DNA of 64,000 nt, from positions 110,708,353-110,772,352 of the forward strand of contig NC_080172.1 of NCBI RefSeq assembly GCF_950295315.1, given 5' to 3'. Position 1 is the first letter of the stretch, and the number at the start of each line of letters is the position of its first letter. The stretch is from Erinaceus europaeus (lineage: Eukaryota; Chordata; Mammalia; Eulipotyphla; Erinaceidae). A program made the position numbers and the translations under genes. The notes under the pieces were generated by a model. The model made no database searches. It was given only the letters and a program-made list of their open reading frames with translations, and was not told the origin of the DNA. Below are positions 21,811 to 31,254 of this stretch, one piece after another.

Positions 21811-23492
21811 ATTCCATATGATCCAGTAATTCCTCTCCTGGAGTTATACCCCAAGGACTCCATAACACCCAACCAAAAAGAGGTGTGTACTCCTATGTTC
21901 TTAGCAGCACAATTCATAATAGGTAAAACCTGGAAGCAACCCAGGTGCCCAACAACAGATGAGTGGCTGAGAAAGCTGTGGCATATATACACAATGGAAT
22001 ACTATGCAGCTATCAAAAACAATTAACCCACCTTCTCTGACCCATCTTGGACAGAGATAGAAGGAATTATGTTAAGTGAACTAAGTCATAAAGATAAAGA
22101 TGAGTATGGGATGATCCCACTCATCAACAGAAGTTGAGGAAGAAGATCTGAAAGGGAAACTAAAAGCAGGACCTGATCAAATTGTAAGTAGGGCACCAAA
22201 GTAAAAACCCAGTGGTGAGGGATAGACATGCAGCTTCCTGGGCCAGTGGGGGGTGGGAGTGGGCGGGAGGGATGGGTCACAGTCCTTTGGTGGTGGGAAT
22301 GGTGTTTCTGTACCCTCCTAGAAAAATGTAGACATATAAATCAGTAGTTAATTAATATGAGAGAGGGAAAATCAATTGTATGTCTCAAAGTTTCTCAAAA
22401 CACAAACTGAATCCTTTTAATATATAGGCTGTGTATTTGATATGCGGACTCTCTCAAAAGCTTAGACCAAGTAGATTAGAAGCATCCAGTAGCACAGCTA
22501 TATACAAGATACTGGATACTGTACAGCAAACCATAAGAAAAGGACTTTTCAAAGTTAACCCAATTACCAAATAATGTGGTGATAACATTAACTATCGATT
22601 GTCTTTTTGAACCCTAAGACAGCAGGAACCTCACATCTCCACTATAGAGCCCCTACTTCCCCCAGTCCTGGAACCCTTGGATAGGGTCCACTTTCCCGTA
22701 TGCATCTCCCAATCCAAACCAAATAATATTGCATCCCCTGATCACAATCTAACCAATGCAACGATTGCCACCTCAACATGCTTCACCTCAGATTGTGTCC
22801 AGAGACTTCACGTGTGGAATGACAACGCTTCAGCTTCATTACTCGGGTGAGACCTTTCCTTTCATAGTATACTCTAATTTCAGCCTCAGGTGGTTCACTT
22901 TCTAACAAAGTCCCAAAATCTAGATATACACCAGTTTCTGTGAGAGAGAGCATATGTTCACACGTATCCACAAACTACTGCAAAATATATACCTGAAAGC
23001 AGTAGTACACTAGAGTTTGCAGTGAGTAACTCCCTAACACTTCCTCTCCACTATTCCAAGCTTGGTATCCATGATTGCTCAACAAATTGTTTGGCTTCGT
23101 ATGTTAACTCTCTTTTCAATCACCAGGTTTCAAATGCCACCAGGATGCTGGCCAGGCTTCCCTGGACTGAAGACCCCACCAATATGTCCTGGAGCTCAGC
23201 TTCCCCAGAGACACACCTTACTAGGGAAAGAGAGAGGCAGACTGGGAGTATGGACCGACCAGTCAACGCCCATGTTCAGCGGGGAAGCAATTACAGAAGC
23301 CAGACCTTCTACCTTCTGCAACCCTCAATGACCCTGGGCCCATGCTCCCAGAGGCTAGAGAATGGGAAAGCTATTATGGGAGGGGGTGGGTTATGGAGAT
23401 TGGGTGGTGGGAATTGTGTGGAGTTGTACCTCTCCTACCTTATGTTTTTGTTCATTAATCCTTTCTTAAATAAAAAATTAAAAAAAATAAAT
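21811..23492 (+). mobile_element. 3' part of the nested-host L1: ORF2 C-terminus and 3'UTR
   Basis: 'YDPVIPLLELYPKD', 'WKQPRCPTTDEWLRK' and 'YTMEYYAAIKNN' are the end of L1 ORF2 (stop near 22024). The 3'UTR of about 1.4 kb ends with 'ggtggtgggaattgtgtgga' and an A-rich tail. A close copy of this 3'UTR lies at 43290-45140. Confidence 0.88.
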
Positions 23493-23505
23493 AAAAAGAT
23501 TGTTC

Positions 23506-23700
23506 ATCATGACCAAGTGGTGTTTATCCTAGGCATGCAAGGTTGGTATAATATATGTAAATCAATCACCTTGATTCACCACATCAACAAAGGCAAGACC
23601 AAAAAAACACATGGTCATCTCAACAGATGAAGAGAAAGCCTTTGAGGAAATACAACATTGCTTTATGATCAAAACACTACAAAAAATAGGAATAGCATCT
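23506..23700 (+). mobile_element. Old L1 ORF2 fragment, right half
   Basis: Resumes the text interrupted at 12579: 'catgaccaagtggtgtttat' continues the '[13 protein letters not shown]'-type region of reverse transcriptase. Confidence 0.85.
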
Positions 23701-23704
23701 GTGC

Positions 23705-24130
23705 TAAGCCAAGTGCACCACCATCTGCCCCCCTCTGCTTCATATTTTAATGCTTTTTAAGACACCAAGTTGAAAATGCTACCATGATGTCAACTGACTT
23801 CCCTGGGCAGATGACCTCATCAGTGTGTCCTAGAACTCCACCCCCCTGGAGCCTTGCCCCACTAGGGAAAGACAGAAACAGGCTGGATATATGGAACCAC
23901 CTCCCAATGCCCATGTCCACTGCAGATGTAGATACAGAAGCCAGACCTTCCACCTTCTGCACTTTATATTATCATTGTCCATGCTCCCAGAGGGATCAAG
24001 AAGAGGAAAACTTCCAAAGACAGGGATGGGATATGGAAGTCTGATGGTGGGAATTGTGTAGAAGGGTAGCCTTCTCAGCCTACATTCTTGTCAATCATTA
24101 TCAAATCATTTATAAAACAGAAAATATATT
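23705..24130 (+). mobile_element. L1 3'-end fragment
   Basis: Diverged copy of the last 400 bp of L1 ('agaagccagaccttccacc', 'tctgatggtgggaattgtg'), ending in an A-rich tail. Confidence 0.75.
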
Positions 24131-24189
24131 TCATAGTAAGCTGAAAAGTGTTTGCTTGTGTTTATTTTATTGTGAGAAAGCATTCCTAG

Positions 24190-24300
24190 GCTGGGGAAAC
24201 AGCATAATGGTAATGCAAACAGTTTTTTATGACTGAGGTTACAAGGTCCTAGGTTTTGCAACATAATCACATCCTACTAATTCTGAAAGCCACAGTCATG
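24190..24300 (+). repeat. SINE fragment, plus strand
   Basis: 'ggaaacagcataatggtaat' followed by diverged SINE text. Confidence 0.6.
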
Positions 24301-24344
24301 GGACCAAGACACATAATAACTACATGTTGCTTTTCCTCACACAG

Positions 24345-24530
24345 GTTTTCTAGGAAGATTCAGGAGATGACAATGAACTTCAGTGCTGTCCTGTGGTGAT
24401 CAGACTCCCAGGCTACAAAGAACCAGCCCTTGGCCCCAGAGACACAGATGCTGATAGGTGTGTGCAAGGGGAGCTGGCTGCTCCTCTCACTCTGAGGCTC
24501 TTTCTCCCAGCCTGGAGCTGCCCTGGATGA
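24345..24530 (+). other. Exon-like segment, copy 1, of unknown gene
   Basis: Follows a good 3' splice acceptor (pyrimidine tract, ACAG at 24341-24344). It aligns without gaps to 40569-40754, where the frame is open for 61 codons. Here the third codon is TAG. Its position before unit B mirrors that of copy 2 before unit C, so it belongs to the duplicated block. I do not recognise the protein. It could be a terminal exon of a neighbouring gene or noncoding. Confidence 0.35.
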
Positions 24531-24654
24531 TGACTCCTGTGTCCTGGGACAGAGTCTTCCTGATCAGAAACACACTAACTCAACTGGAATCATTTTTTTA
24601 AGAAAATAAAAATTTTCCCTCCTATGTCAATTTTTTCTCTGTTTCCCATAGTTA

Positions 24655-24880
24655 TTTTTTTTAATTTCTTTATTGGGGAATTAATGTTTTATATTCTACA
24701 GTAAATACAATAGTTTGTACATGTATAACATTTCTTAGTTTTCCATATAAGAATACAACCCCCACAGGGTCCTCTGTCATCCTTCTTGGACCTGTATTCT
24801 CCCCCCCACCCACCCCAGAGTATTTTACTGTATGTAGTGCAATACTCCAATTCCATAATCTGGAATCTATTACAAACTCT
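24655..24880 (-). mobile_element. L1 3'-end fragment, minus strand
   Basis: On the minus strand it ends 'ttccccaataaagaaatt' plus poly(A), the same 3' terminus as the L1 at 25264-26905. Confidence 0.75.
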
Positions 24881-24904
24881 GCTGCAGAATTAAGCAGATG
24901 CATT

Positions 24905-25107
24905 AGAGGGGTATTAATTTGCAGAAGCCATAAGTTACGCCTTTTGCACCCCATAATGACCCTGTGTCCATACTCCCAGAGGGATAAAGAATAGACAAGC
25001 TATCAGGGGAATGGATGAGATACAGAGTTCTGGTCATGGGATTTGGGTGGAGTCATATCCTATGGCTTTTGCCAGTGTTTCCTTTTTTATATAAAAATAA
25101 AAAAAAT
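24905..25107 (+). mobile_element. Short L1 3'-end insertion with target duplication
   Basis: The 14-bp text attaagcagatgca is present on both sides (24891-24904 and 25108-25121). The sister block at 40890 has it once, with no insertion. The insert is the last 200 bp of an L1 plus A-rich tail. Confidence 0.85.
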
Positions 25108-25263
25108 TAAGCAGATGCAGATCAATCTTCATATGAAATTTTAGGCAGGGCTATTTGAGTGATTTTGAAAATGAGTGTCATGCCTGATGTCATCATTTCT
25201 GAGCTGATCTCCTCATTCTGTGAAGAACCATATTGTGTCACCTGGCAAGAATGTGAACAGAGT

Positions 25264-26905
25264 CTCTTCTCCTCTCCTCTCCCGGATCAACTAGGAATAC
25301 CAAAGGAGACCACCCAGGACCAAAACAAGACAGGACTAGAATGACCACAGGAACCCAGTAAATCACCGGTGAGTACAAACACGTGTGGCTGGTGACAGAG
25401 AAGAGAGGAGAGAGGAGCCTAAGGAGACATTAAGTGGCTGCTAACAGTTCATCAGTTTATCAGTAAATGATATACTCAAAGTCTCTAAACATTGTCCTGA
25501 TGTACAGTGAGTCATGAGAGAGGGAGAAAAAGTCTTACAGGGACACTCCTGGCCACCTTCTGTTTGCGAGTCTGTCTCTATTCCCATGCCTGATTCAGGA
25601 GACCCGCCCCTGAGGGCACCTGCTAAGTGATACACATTGGAAGAGAAGAAGTCAAACTCTCCTTATTTGCAGATGACATGATAGTATACATGGAAAAATC
25701 TAAGGAATCCAGCAAGAAGCTTTTGGAAATCATCAGGCAATACAGTAAGGTGTCAGGCTACACAATTAACATTCAAAAGTCAGTGGCATTTCTCTATACA
25801 AACACTAAGTTAGAGGAAATTGAAACCCAGAAATTAATTCCTTTTACTATAGCAACAAAAACAATAAAATATCTAGGAGTAAACCTAACCAAAGAAGTGA
25901 AAGACTTGTATACTGAAAATTACGAGTCACTACTCAAAGAAATTGAAAAAGATGCAAAGAAGTGGAAAGATATTCTATGTTCATGGGTTGGAAGAATTAA
26001 CATCATCAAAATGAATATATTATCCAGAGCCATCTACAAATTTAATGCTATCCCTATCAAGATCCCAAGCACATTTTTTAGGAGAATAGAACAAATGCTA
26101 CAAATGTTTATCTGGAACCAGAAAAGACCTAGAATTGCCAAAACAATCTTGAGAAAAAAGAACAGAACTGGAGGCATCACACTCCCAGATCTCAAACTGT
26201 ATTATAGGGCCACTGTCATCAAAACTACTTGATACTGGAACATAAATAGACACACTGACCAGTGGAATAGAATTGAGAACCCAGAAATGAGGCCCCACAC
26301 CTATGGACATCTAATCTTTGACAATGGGGCCCCGACTATTACATGGGGAAAGCAGAGTCTCTTCAATAAATGGTGTTGTAATCAATGGGTTGAAACATGC
26401 AGAAGAATGAAACTGAACCACTGTATTTCATCAAACACAAAAGTAAATTTCAAGTGGATCTAGGACTTGGATGTTAGACCACAAACTATCAAATACTTAG
26501 AGGAAATTATTGGCAGAACTCTTTTCCGCATAAATTTTAAAGACATCATCAATGAAAAGAATCCAACTACAAAGAAGACTAAGGCAAGTATAAACCTATG
26601 GGACTACATCAAATTAAAAAGCTTCTTCACAGCAAAAGAAACCACTACCTAAACCAAGAGAACCCTCACAGAATGGGAGAAGATCTTTACATGCCATACA
26701 TCAGATAAGAGTTTAATAACCAACATATATAAAGAGCTTGCCAGACTCAACAACAAGACAACAAATAACCCCATCCAAAAATGGGGGGAGGACTTGGACA
26801 GAATATTCACCACAGAAGAGATCCAAAAGGCCGAGAAAAACTATTGTATTTACTGTTGAATATAAAACATTAATCCCCCAATAAAGAAATAATTAAAAAA
26901 AAGAA
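25264..26905 (+). mobile_element. Internally deleted L1 (5'UTR joined to ORF2 C-terminal part)
   Basis: 25264-25628 matches the 5'UTR of the L1 at 62080 onward. At 25629 the text jumps into ORF2 at the '[14 protein letters not shown]' catalytic region and continues through the C-terminal part with stops near 26230 and 26463. The end is 'ccaataaagaaataatt' plus A. ORF1 and most of ORF2 are missing. Imperfect 15-bp flanks (25246-25260 and about 26903-26917) and the empty site near 41045 mark it as one insertion. Confidence 0.82.
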
Positions 26906-27049
26906 TGAGAGCAGAATCCCACCCTGCTCCCTGCTGCTCTGTAGAGTGAATGAGTCTCCATTTTGATCAACCCCTGAAGCATTAAATTCTGTTTTGGTTT
27001 TATTTATTAATGCTTTAGTATTGATTCACCAAACTACATGTTAACAGTG

Positions 27050-27180
27050 GTATGATTTTGGACAGTGGTAGATAGTATCATCGTTATTCAAACAGATTTT
27101 CATGCCAGAGGCTACAAAGTCCCAGGTTCAATCCTCTGTACTATAAGGCAGAGCTGAGCAGTGCTCCAGTAAAGAAAAAA
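27050..27180 (+). repeat. SINE, plus strand
   Basis: 'ttattcaaacagattttcat', then 'cccaggttcaatcc' and an A-rich tail. Confidence 0.75.
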
Positions 27181-27419
27181 TAAAGTGGGGGTTTGGGGGT
27201 ATAATTCTATAACATTCCCATTGCCAGCATTCTGAATCCCCAATCCCTCCATTGCAAGCCCCAGCAGTTCTCCTGAGTTTGAAGACATGAGATAACTGTC
27301 ATCTCTACAACTATCTATGTGTATCTGGATACAATGCCCCTTCTTTTCCAAGTCCACAGCCACTCTTCAATTTCCAAGTCACACATAACCCTGTTCCTAC
27401 AACCAAAGTTGGGGTGTTA

Positions 27420-27915
27420 ACACATTAATGTTCTTCTTGTTATTGTCAGTAGTATTTTGTAACCATTATGATCTGTGCCTAGAGTCCAACTTTGATACTC
27501 CTGGGTGCTGAGTTCTTGGGGTTCTGTGGGAGCATATTGAATTTTCCCTAGTGTCACACCCAGCACTGAATGCTTATATGGCTTCAACTGTACCAATATC
27601 TTGATAGGATCATGTCCAGAGTCAACCACAAGTAGTCTCTAGCCCAAATGAGGGTGTGATAATTAACTGTTTCAACAGGGGAGAGTCTTAGTCAGGACTA
27701 GTTTGAGAGGATTATGGAATCTAAGCTGATATCCTATTTCCTCAAGGGAACTCTTCCTTCCAGGCATTTGGTGGAGTAGGGTGTAGCCTAAATAGGATAT
27801 AAAAATGTAGGTCCCTAAATAGGAAAGCAGAGCCTTCCAGTCCTTTAATCTGCCTGTGGGTTCCCCATAGACATGAGTTCTGAGCCCACAGCCAACTTCA
27901 TCACAGTTGGTAAGT
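27420..27915 (+). promoter_or_regulatory. Candidate promoter and noncoding first exon of PRAME-like unit B
   Basis: TATAAAAA at 27798-27805, a leader of about 75-80 bp (assuming transcription starts about 30 bp downstream) ending at 27909, then a GTAAGT donor at 27910-27915. The next acceptor in register is at 29671-29673, just before the coding exon. The module aligns with those at 46720-47655 and 49640-50458 before unit C. Conservation of TATA box and donor in every copy is seen. Promoter function is inference, and an LTR origin is possible. Confidence 0.55.
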
Positions 27916-28009
27916 TACACTCCTCTGCTAAGGACCCCAAATGTCACCTGTGGTCAAGCAACTATGGTAAAATACACAAGGGGTTGCATTTGTGGGTTTA
28001 TTTTTCCTA

Positions 28010-28175
28010 TGTTTTATTTTTGAGAGAGATGCAGAGCAAGAGACACACAGAGAGAAACACCAGAGCACTGCTCAGCTCTACCTTATGGTGGTGTATGGGA
28101 TTGAACCTGTGACTTTTGAACCTCTGGTATGAGAGTCTGTTTGCATAACCATTATCGTATCTCCCCTGCCCAGTT
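28010..28175 (-). repeat. SINE, minus strand
   Basis: 'tgagagagatgcagagcaag' to 'cataaccattatcgta', the minus-strand SINE core. Confidence 0.8.
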
Positions 28176-28501
28176 ACTTTTGTTTTTCCATATTTTTCTT
28201 TCTTTCTCTTTTATAAATAATAATAATAAGCCTGTATTTGTGAATGAGGCAGAGATCACAACATGACCTGCCTACTAGTGGTTGTTCCCTGGACTAAGTC
28301 TCCCTTTTTAGTTATTTTTACATGAACAGATATCAGGGTTTGGTATTGCCTCTACATTGACTAGTTTTTAATCCAAAATGTGATCGTTTGCTATGTGTTC
28401 ATTCATTTTCAACATTTTTAAATGAGAAATAATTCTAGACATTTTGTTCCTTGATGTCTCCAGTATTTACCTGTTATCATCTTTTCCTTCATGTTTAAAC
28501 C

Positions 28502-28573
28502 ATCTGACAGCACCTGTATTGTAAATCATGTTTAATTGCATGTACATGATTTATAATACAGGTGCTGTCAGAT
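28502..28573 (+). repeat. Near-perfect 29-bp inverted repeat (hairpin)
   Basis: Arms 28502-28530 and 28545-28573 are reverse complements except at one position, which in a plus-strand RNA would be a G-U wobble. The loop is 14 nt. It lies between the candidate first exon and the coding exon 1 of unit B, in the transcribed direction. The matching stretch before unit C has only unrelated or half-like text. Confidence 0.9.
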
Positions 28574-29673
28574 AGTTTCAGTTTCTCATTTCATCAAGAG
28601 AGATGTCTGTAAAGCACTCTCATCCCAAGGCAGGCCTATCATCTAGAACTAGGACTGAGAACTCAGGAGTGGATGCATGCCTCTCCCAGTCTTCCTTCCC
28701 CTGAGATCAATTGGTGCAATTCCCAAAACCAGCCCTAATTTTACTTCATGTTCCCCTTTCTATATTTTTGGTTCTTTGCTTAGAGTAACATTATTTGTTT
28801 CCTTTTTTCATATAAGAGCTTTTGCTGGGTCTAAGTTCCTGCAGAGACACCCTCTGCTCTTGTTCGCAACTTTTTTTCCCCTTTATCTGATAGTCCCCAA
28901 GTTTCAGGTACTAGAGGAACTGAGAGCAAGAACCCATGCTCTCATGAAGCTTCTTTCCTGCAGGTGGTGACCTGCAGCTTGAAGCCTGGTCCTTGGGCTC
29001 TATAATGAGTCAGCAACTCAGGGTGTGTCACATCCATCTTGTTCTTTCTGTTCTAATTACTTAAATTTGTGAAGGAGTCCTTCCCACCAACCTACTCTTT
29101 AGCTTATCATCATTACTTAGACCACATGGCTGTGCTAATCAAGCCATTGTTTCCTAGGTGGCAAGTATTTAACACAAGACCTCACCCCTGCAAGAACACT
29201 CTATCTTTGGGCTACGTTCACTGTTCACACTTAAGAACTTAAAAATGGTTACAGGATATCTTTAAGAGAGAAACATTTGTTCACAATGTGAGCTCTGATT
29301 GACTAATCAATCCAACACCCAGATATTTCTCAGTATGTAAAGAGATGCTCCATAGAGCTGTATGTCCATAGCTTCTTGATTTGTACTCCCAGTTTTGTGT
29401 CAACACTGTAGTTGCATGACTGTTATAATCTCACATCAAAATGTCCAAGTTAATAGAATGACACCATGTATGTGGCTGTCTGTGTAGATACTATAATCTA
29501 TTTCTGACTGTGAACTTTGGTGACTAACTGTGGAGACTCTGCCACTATTTCTTATTATGCTGCCAGAGTAGTGATTTGACTGCTGAGATGGTTCCTTGAA
29601 GAGCAGTATGATAGACACTGGCCATCTCATGTTGCCTTGAGAATGACATCCTTCTCTTTGACTATTTCCACAG

Positions 29674-29990
29674 TACTGTTAAAAGAGTGGATTCAAGATG
29701 TGCTACAACCAGTTGTCCAGTCTCTTAGAACTGACCATTAAGAGCCTTTTAAGGGATGATAACATGGCCATCTCTTCCCTGAGGAGCCTGCCTGCAGACC
29801 TCTTCCCATGTCTCTTTCTGGAAGCTTACGCTCACAGATGCTGGAAGACCCTGAAAGCTCTTGTCCAGAGGTGGCCCTTTGACAGACTGCCTCTGGAAGC
29901 CCTGGTTCAAGACCTATTTCCTGAGAATGAAAGTTTGAAAGCTGTCCTGGATGGAATTGATGTCCTCCTTCAGCAGGAAGTTCTCCCCAG
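29674..29990 (+). pseudogene. PRAME-like unit B, exon 1 (open)
   Basis: Acceptor at 29671-29673, ATG at 29698, donor GTGAGG at 29991. The coding part is 293 nt, identical in length and phase to unit C exon 1. The encoded 97 residues hold the BC-box-like 'SLLRDDNMAIS' and Cul2-box-like 'LPADLFPCLF' by which PRAME proteins join Cullin-2 ubiquitin ligases (family knowledge), then 'ALVQRWPFDRLPL'. This exon is undamaged. The gene as a whole is broken in exon 2. Confidence 0.85.
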
Positions 29991-30239
29991 GTGAGGAGGA
30001 TCCCTAGACTGGGAGGGTCTGTGCTTCCTGGAAGACAGCTGGGTCAGGGAGAGTGGAGGCCAATGGGGAGGCCTCAAGGCTTCTAATGCCAATGTGACAG
30101 CTTATTGCCCATTGTGGAACTCTCTTTAATAACTGACTGTTGGTCATTTGTGTATCATAAGTGTTGAGCACACATTCTAATCCCTAAGCACTAAGTTTAA
30201 ACAAGCAATACAGTGGTAGATGGATCCGTGATATCTCTA

Positions 30240-30640
30240 GATCCATACTACTTTATATATTATTAATGTTATTATTATTATTATTATTATTTTATAAAAT
30301 GGACACACAAATGAGACCATAGGATAAGAGAGGTACAATACTACCAAATTCTTACCACCAGAACTCCATATCACATCCCCTCCCTTGATAGCTTCCCTGT
30401 TCTTTATCCCTCTGGGAGTATGGACCCAGTATCTTTGTGGGTTGTGGAAGGTGGAAGGTCTGGCTTCTGTAACTGCTTCTTTGTTGACTATGGGCATTGG
30501 CTGGTCAATCCCTACTCCCAGCCTGTCTCTTTCTTTCCTTAGTGGGACAAGGATCTGGGTGGTGAGACGTAAAGACACATGGGGAGTCCTCCTTTGCCCA
30601 TGGAAATCAGTTCGGCATCATTGTAGAATATGAAACCTGG
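30240..30640 (-). mobile_element. L1 3'-end fragment, minus strand
   Basis: Reverse complement of the L1 terminal 400 bp, with a TTA-rich left edge as the tail complement (30263-30292). Confidence 0.75.
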
Positions 30641-30907
30641 AGACTGAAAAAGAGTTAAGATATGGAGAAGAACAAATTGATGTCTAATCATGAACCTAAA
30701 GGCAAGAGTATTGCAGATAAAGATTTGGGGCCTTCCTTTTGGAAAAGGCTAATAAGTTTACTTTAGGTATATTACAGCAGGCCATAACTTTACAAGTTTT
30801 TGCCTGAGCTGGATACCTGATATGCTGGTGGACCCAAGTTACTGTCCGAGGATTTGATTTCATGGTTGGGAAATGGGCTAGAAGGCTGAATCAGAAGAGA
30901 GAGTAGC

Positions 30908-31237
30908 TAGCTGCCAGACTAGCTTTGCCAGAGAGAGATACAAGGAATTTGTGGCTGAGCAGGATCACAATGCAATGCCTTTATTGATCAAAGACAATGC
31001 TATATATATATATATCTTTAACCAGAAGTGGCAAGTGGGAAAAGGAAATGGCTAGGAGCGGGGTGGAGAAAAGGAAAGAGTGTGAAGGTAGCAGGCTCCC
31101 ATAGCAGCTGTTGCGAGTTCTACCTAGCGGGGATTAAAACAATATTCTGTAGCCAGGGTGGGTCTCAGGCAAAACAATGATTAGGTAAATAGACCACAGC
31201 ATTAAGCAATGCAGAGGACCTGTTGTAATGCCCAACA
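30908..31237 (-). mobile_element. 3' LTR of the minus-strand provirus
   Basis: Homologous to 33763-34071 across its length, with clearly visible substitutions and an (AT)n gain at 31003-31014. The right edge reads CCAACA, i.e. TGTTGG on its own strand. Confidence 0.85.
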
Positions 31238-31254
31238 GCTTCTCCTTTCTTTTT
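31238..31254 (-). other. Polypurine tract
   Basis: On the minus strand AAAAAGAAAGGAGAAGC, directly against the 3' LTR, as expected for the plus-strand primer of reverse transcription. Confidence 0.75.

Larger units (their letters stand above)
12580..23492 (+). mobile_element. Nearly full-length L1 LINE carrying a nested ERV
   Basis: The 5'UTR starts at 12580, ORF1 at 13873 and ORF2 at 14847. ORF2 is interrupted at about 17111 by an ERV. L1 resumes at about 21810 with the ORF2 C-terminus, a 1.4 kb 3'UTR and a poly(A)-rich tail ending near 23492. Identical 13-bp flanks (aaaaagattgttc, 12567-12579 and 23493-23505) define the ends and prove that both L1 parts arrived together. Stops and frameshifts in ORF1 and ORF2 show it is no longer mobile. 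About 1 kb of ORF2 is missing at the ERV 3' junction. Confidence 0.92.

Noticed and set aside
21811..23492. ERV env gene and 3' LTR after the pol region
   Set aside because: The text is L1 ORF2 end and 3'UTR. No envelope-like frame, polypurine tract or second LTR was found.
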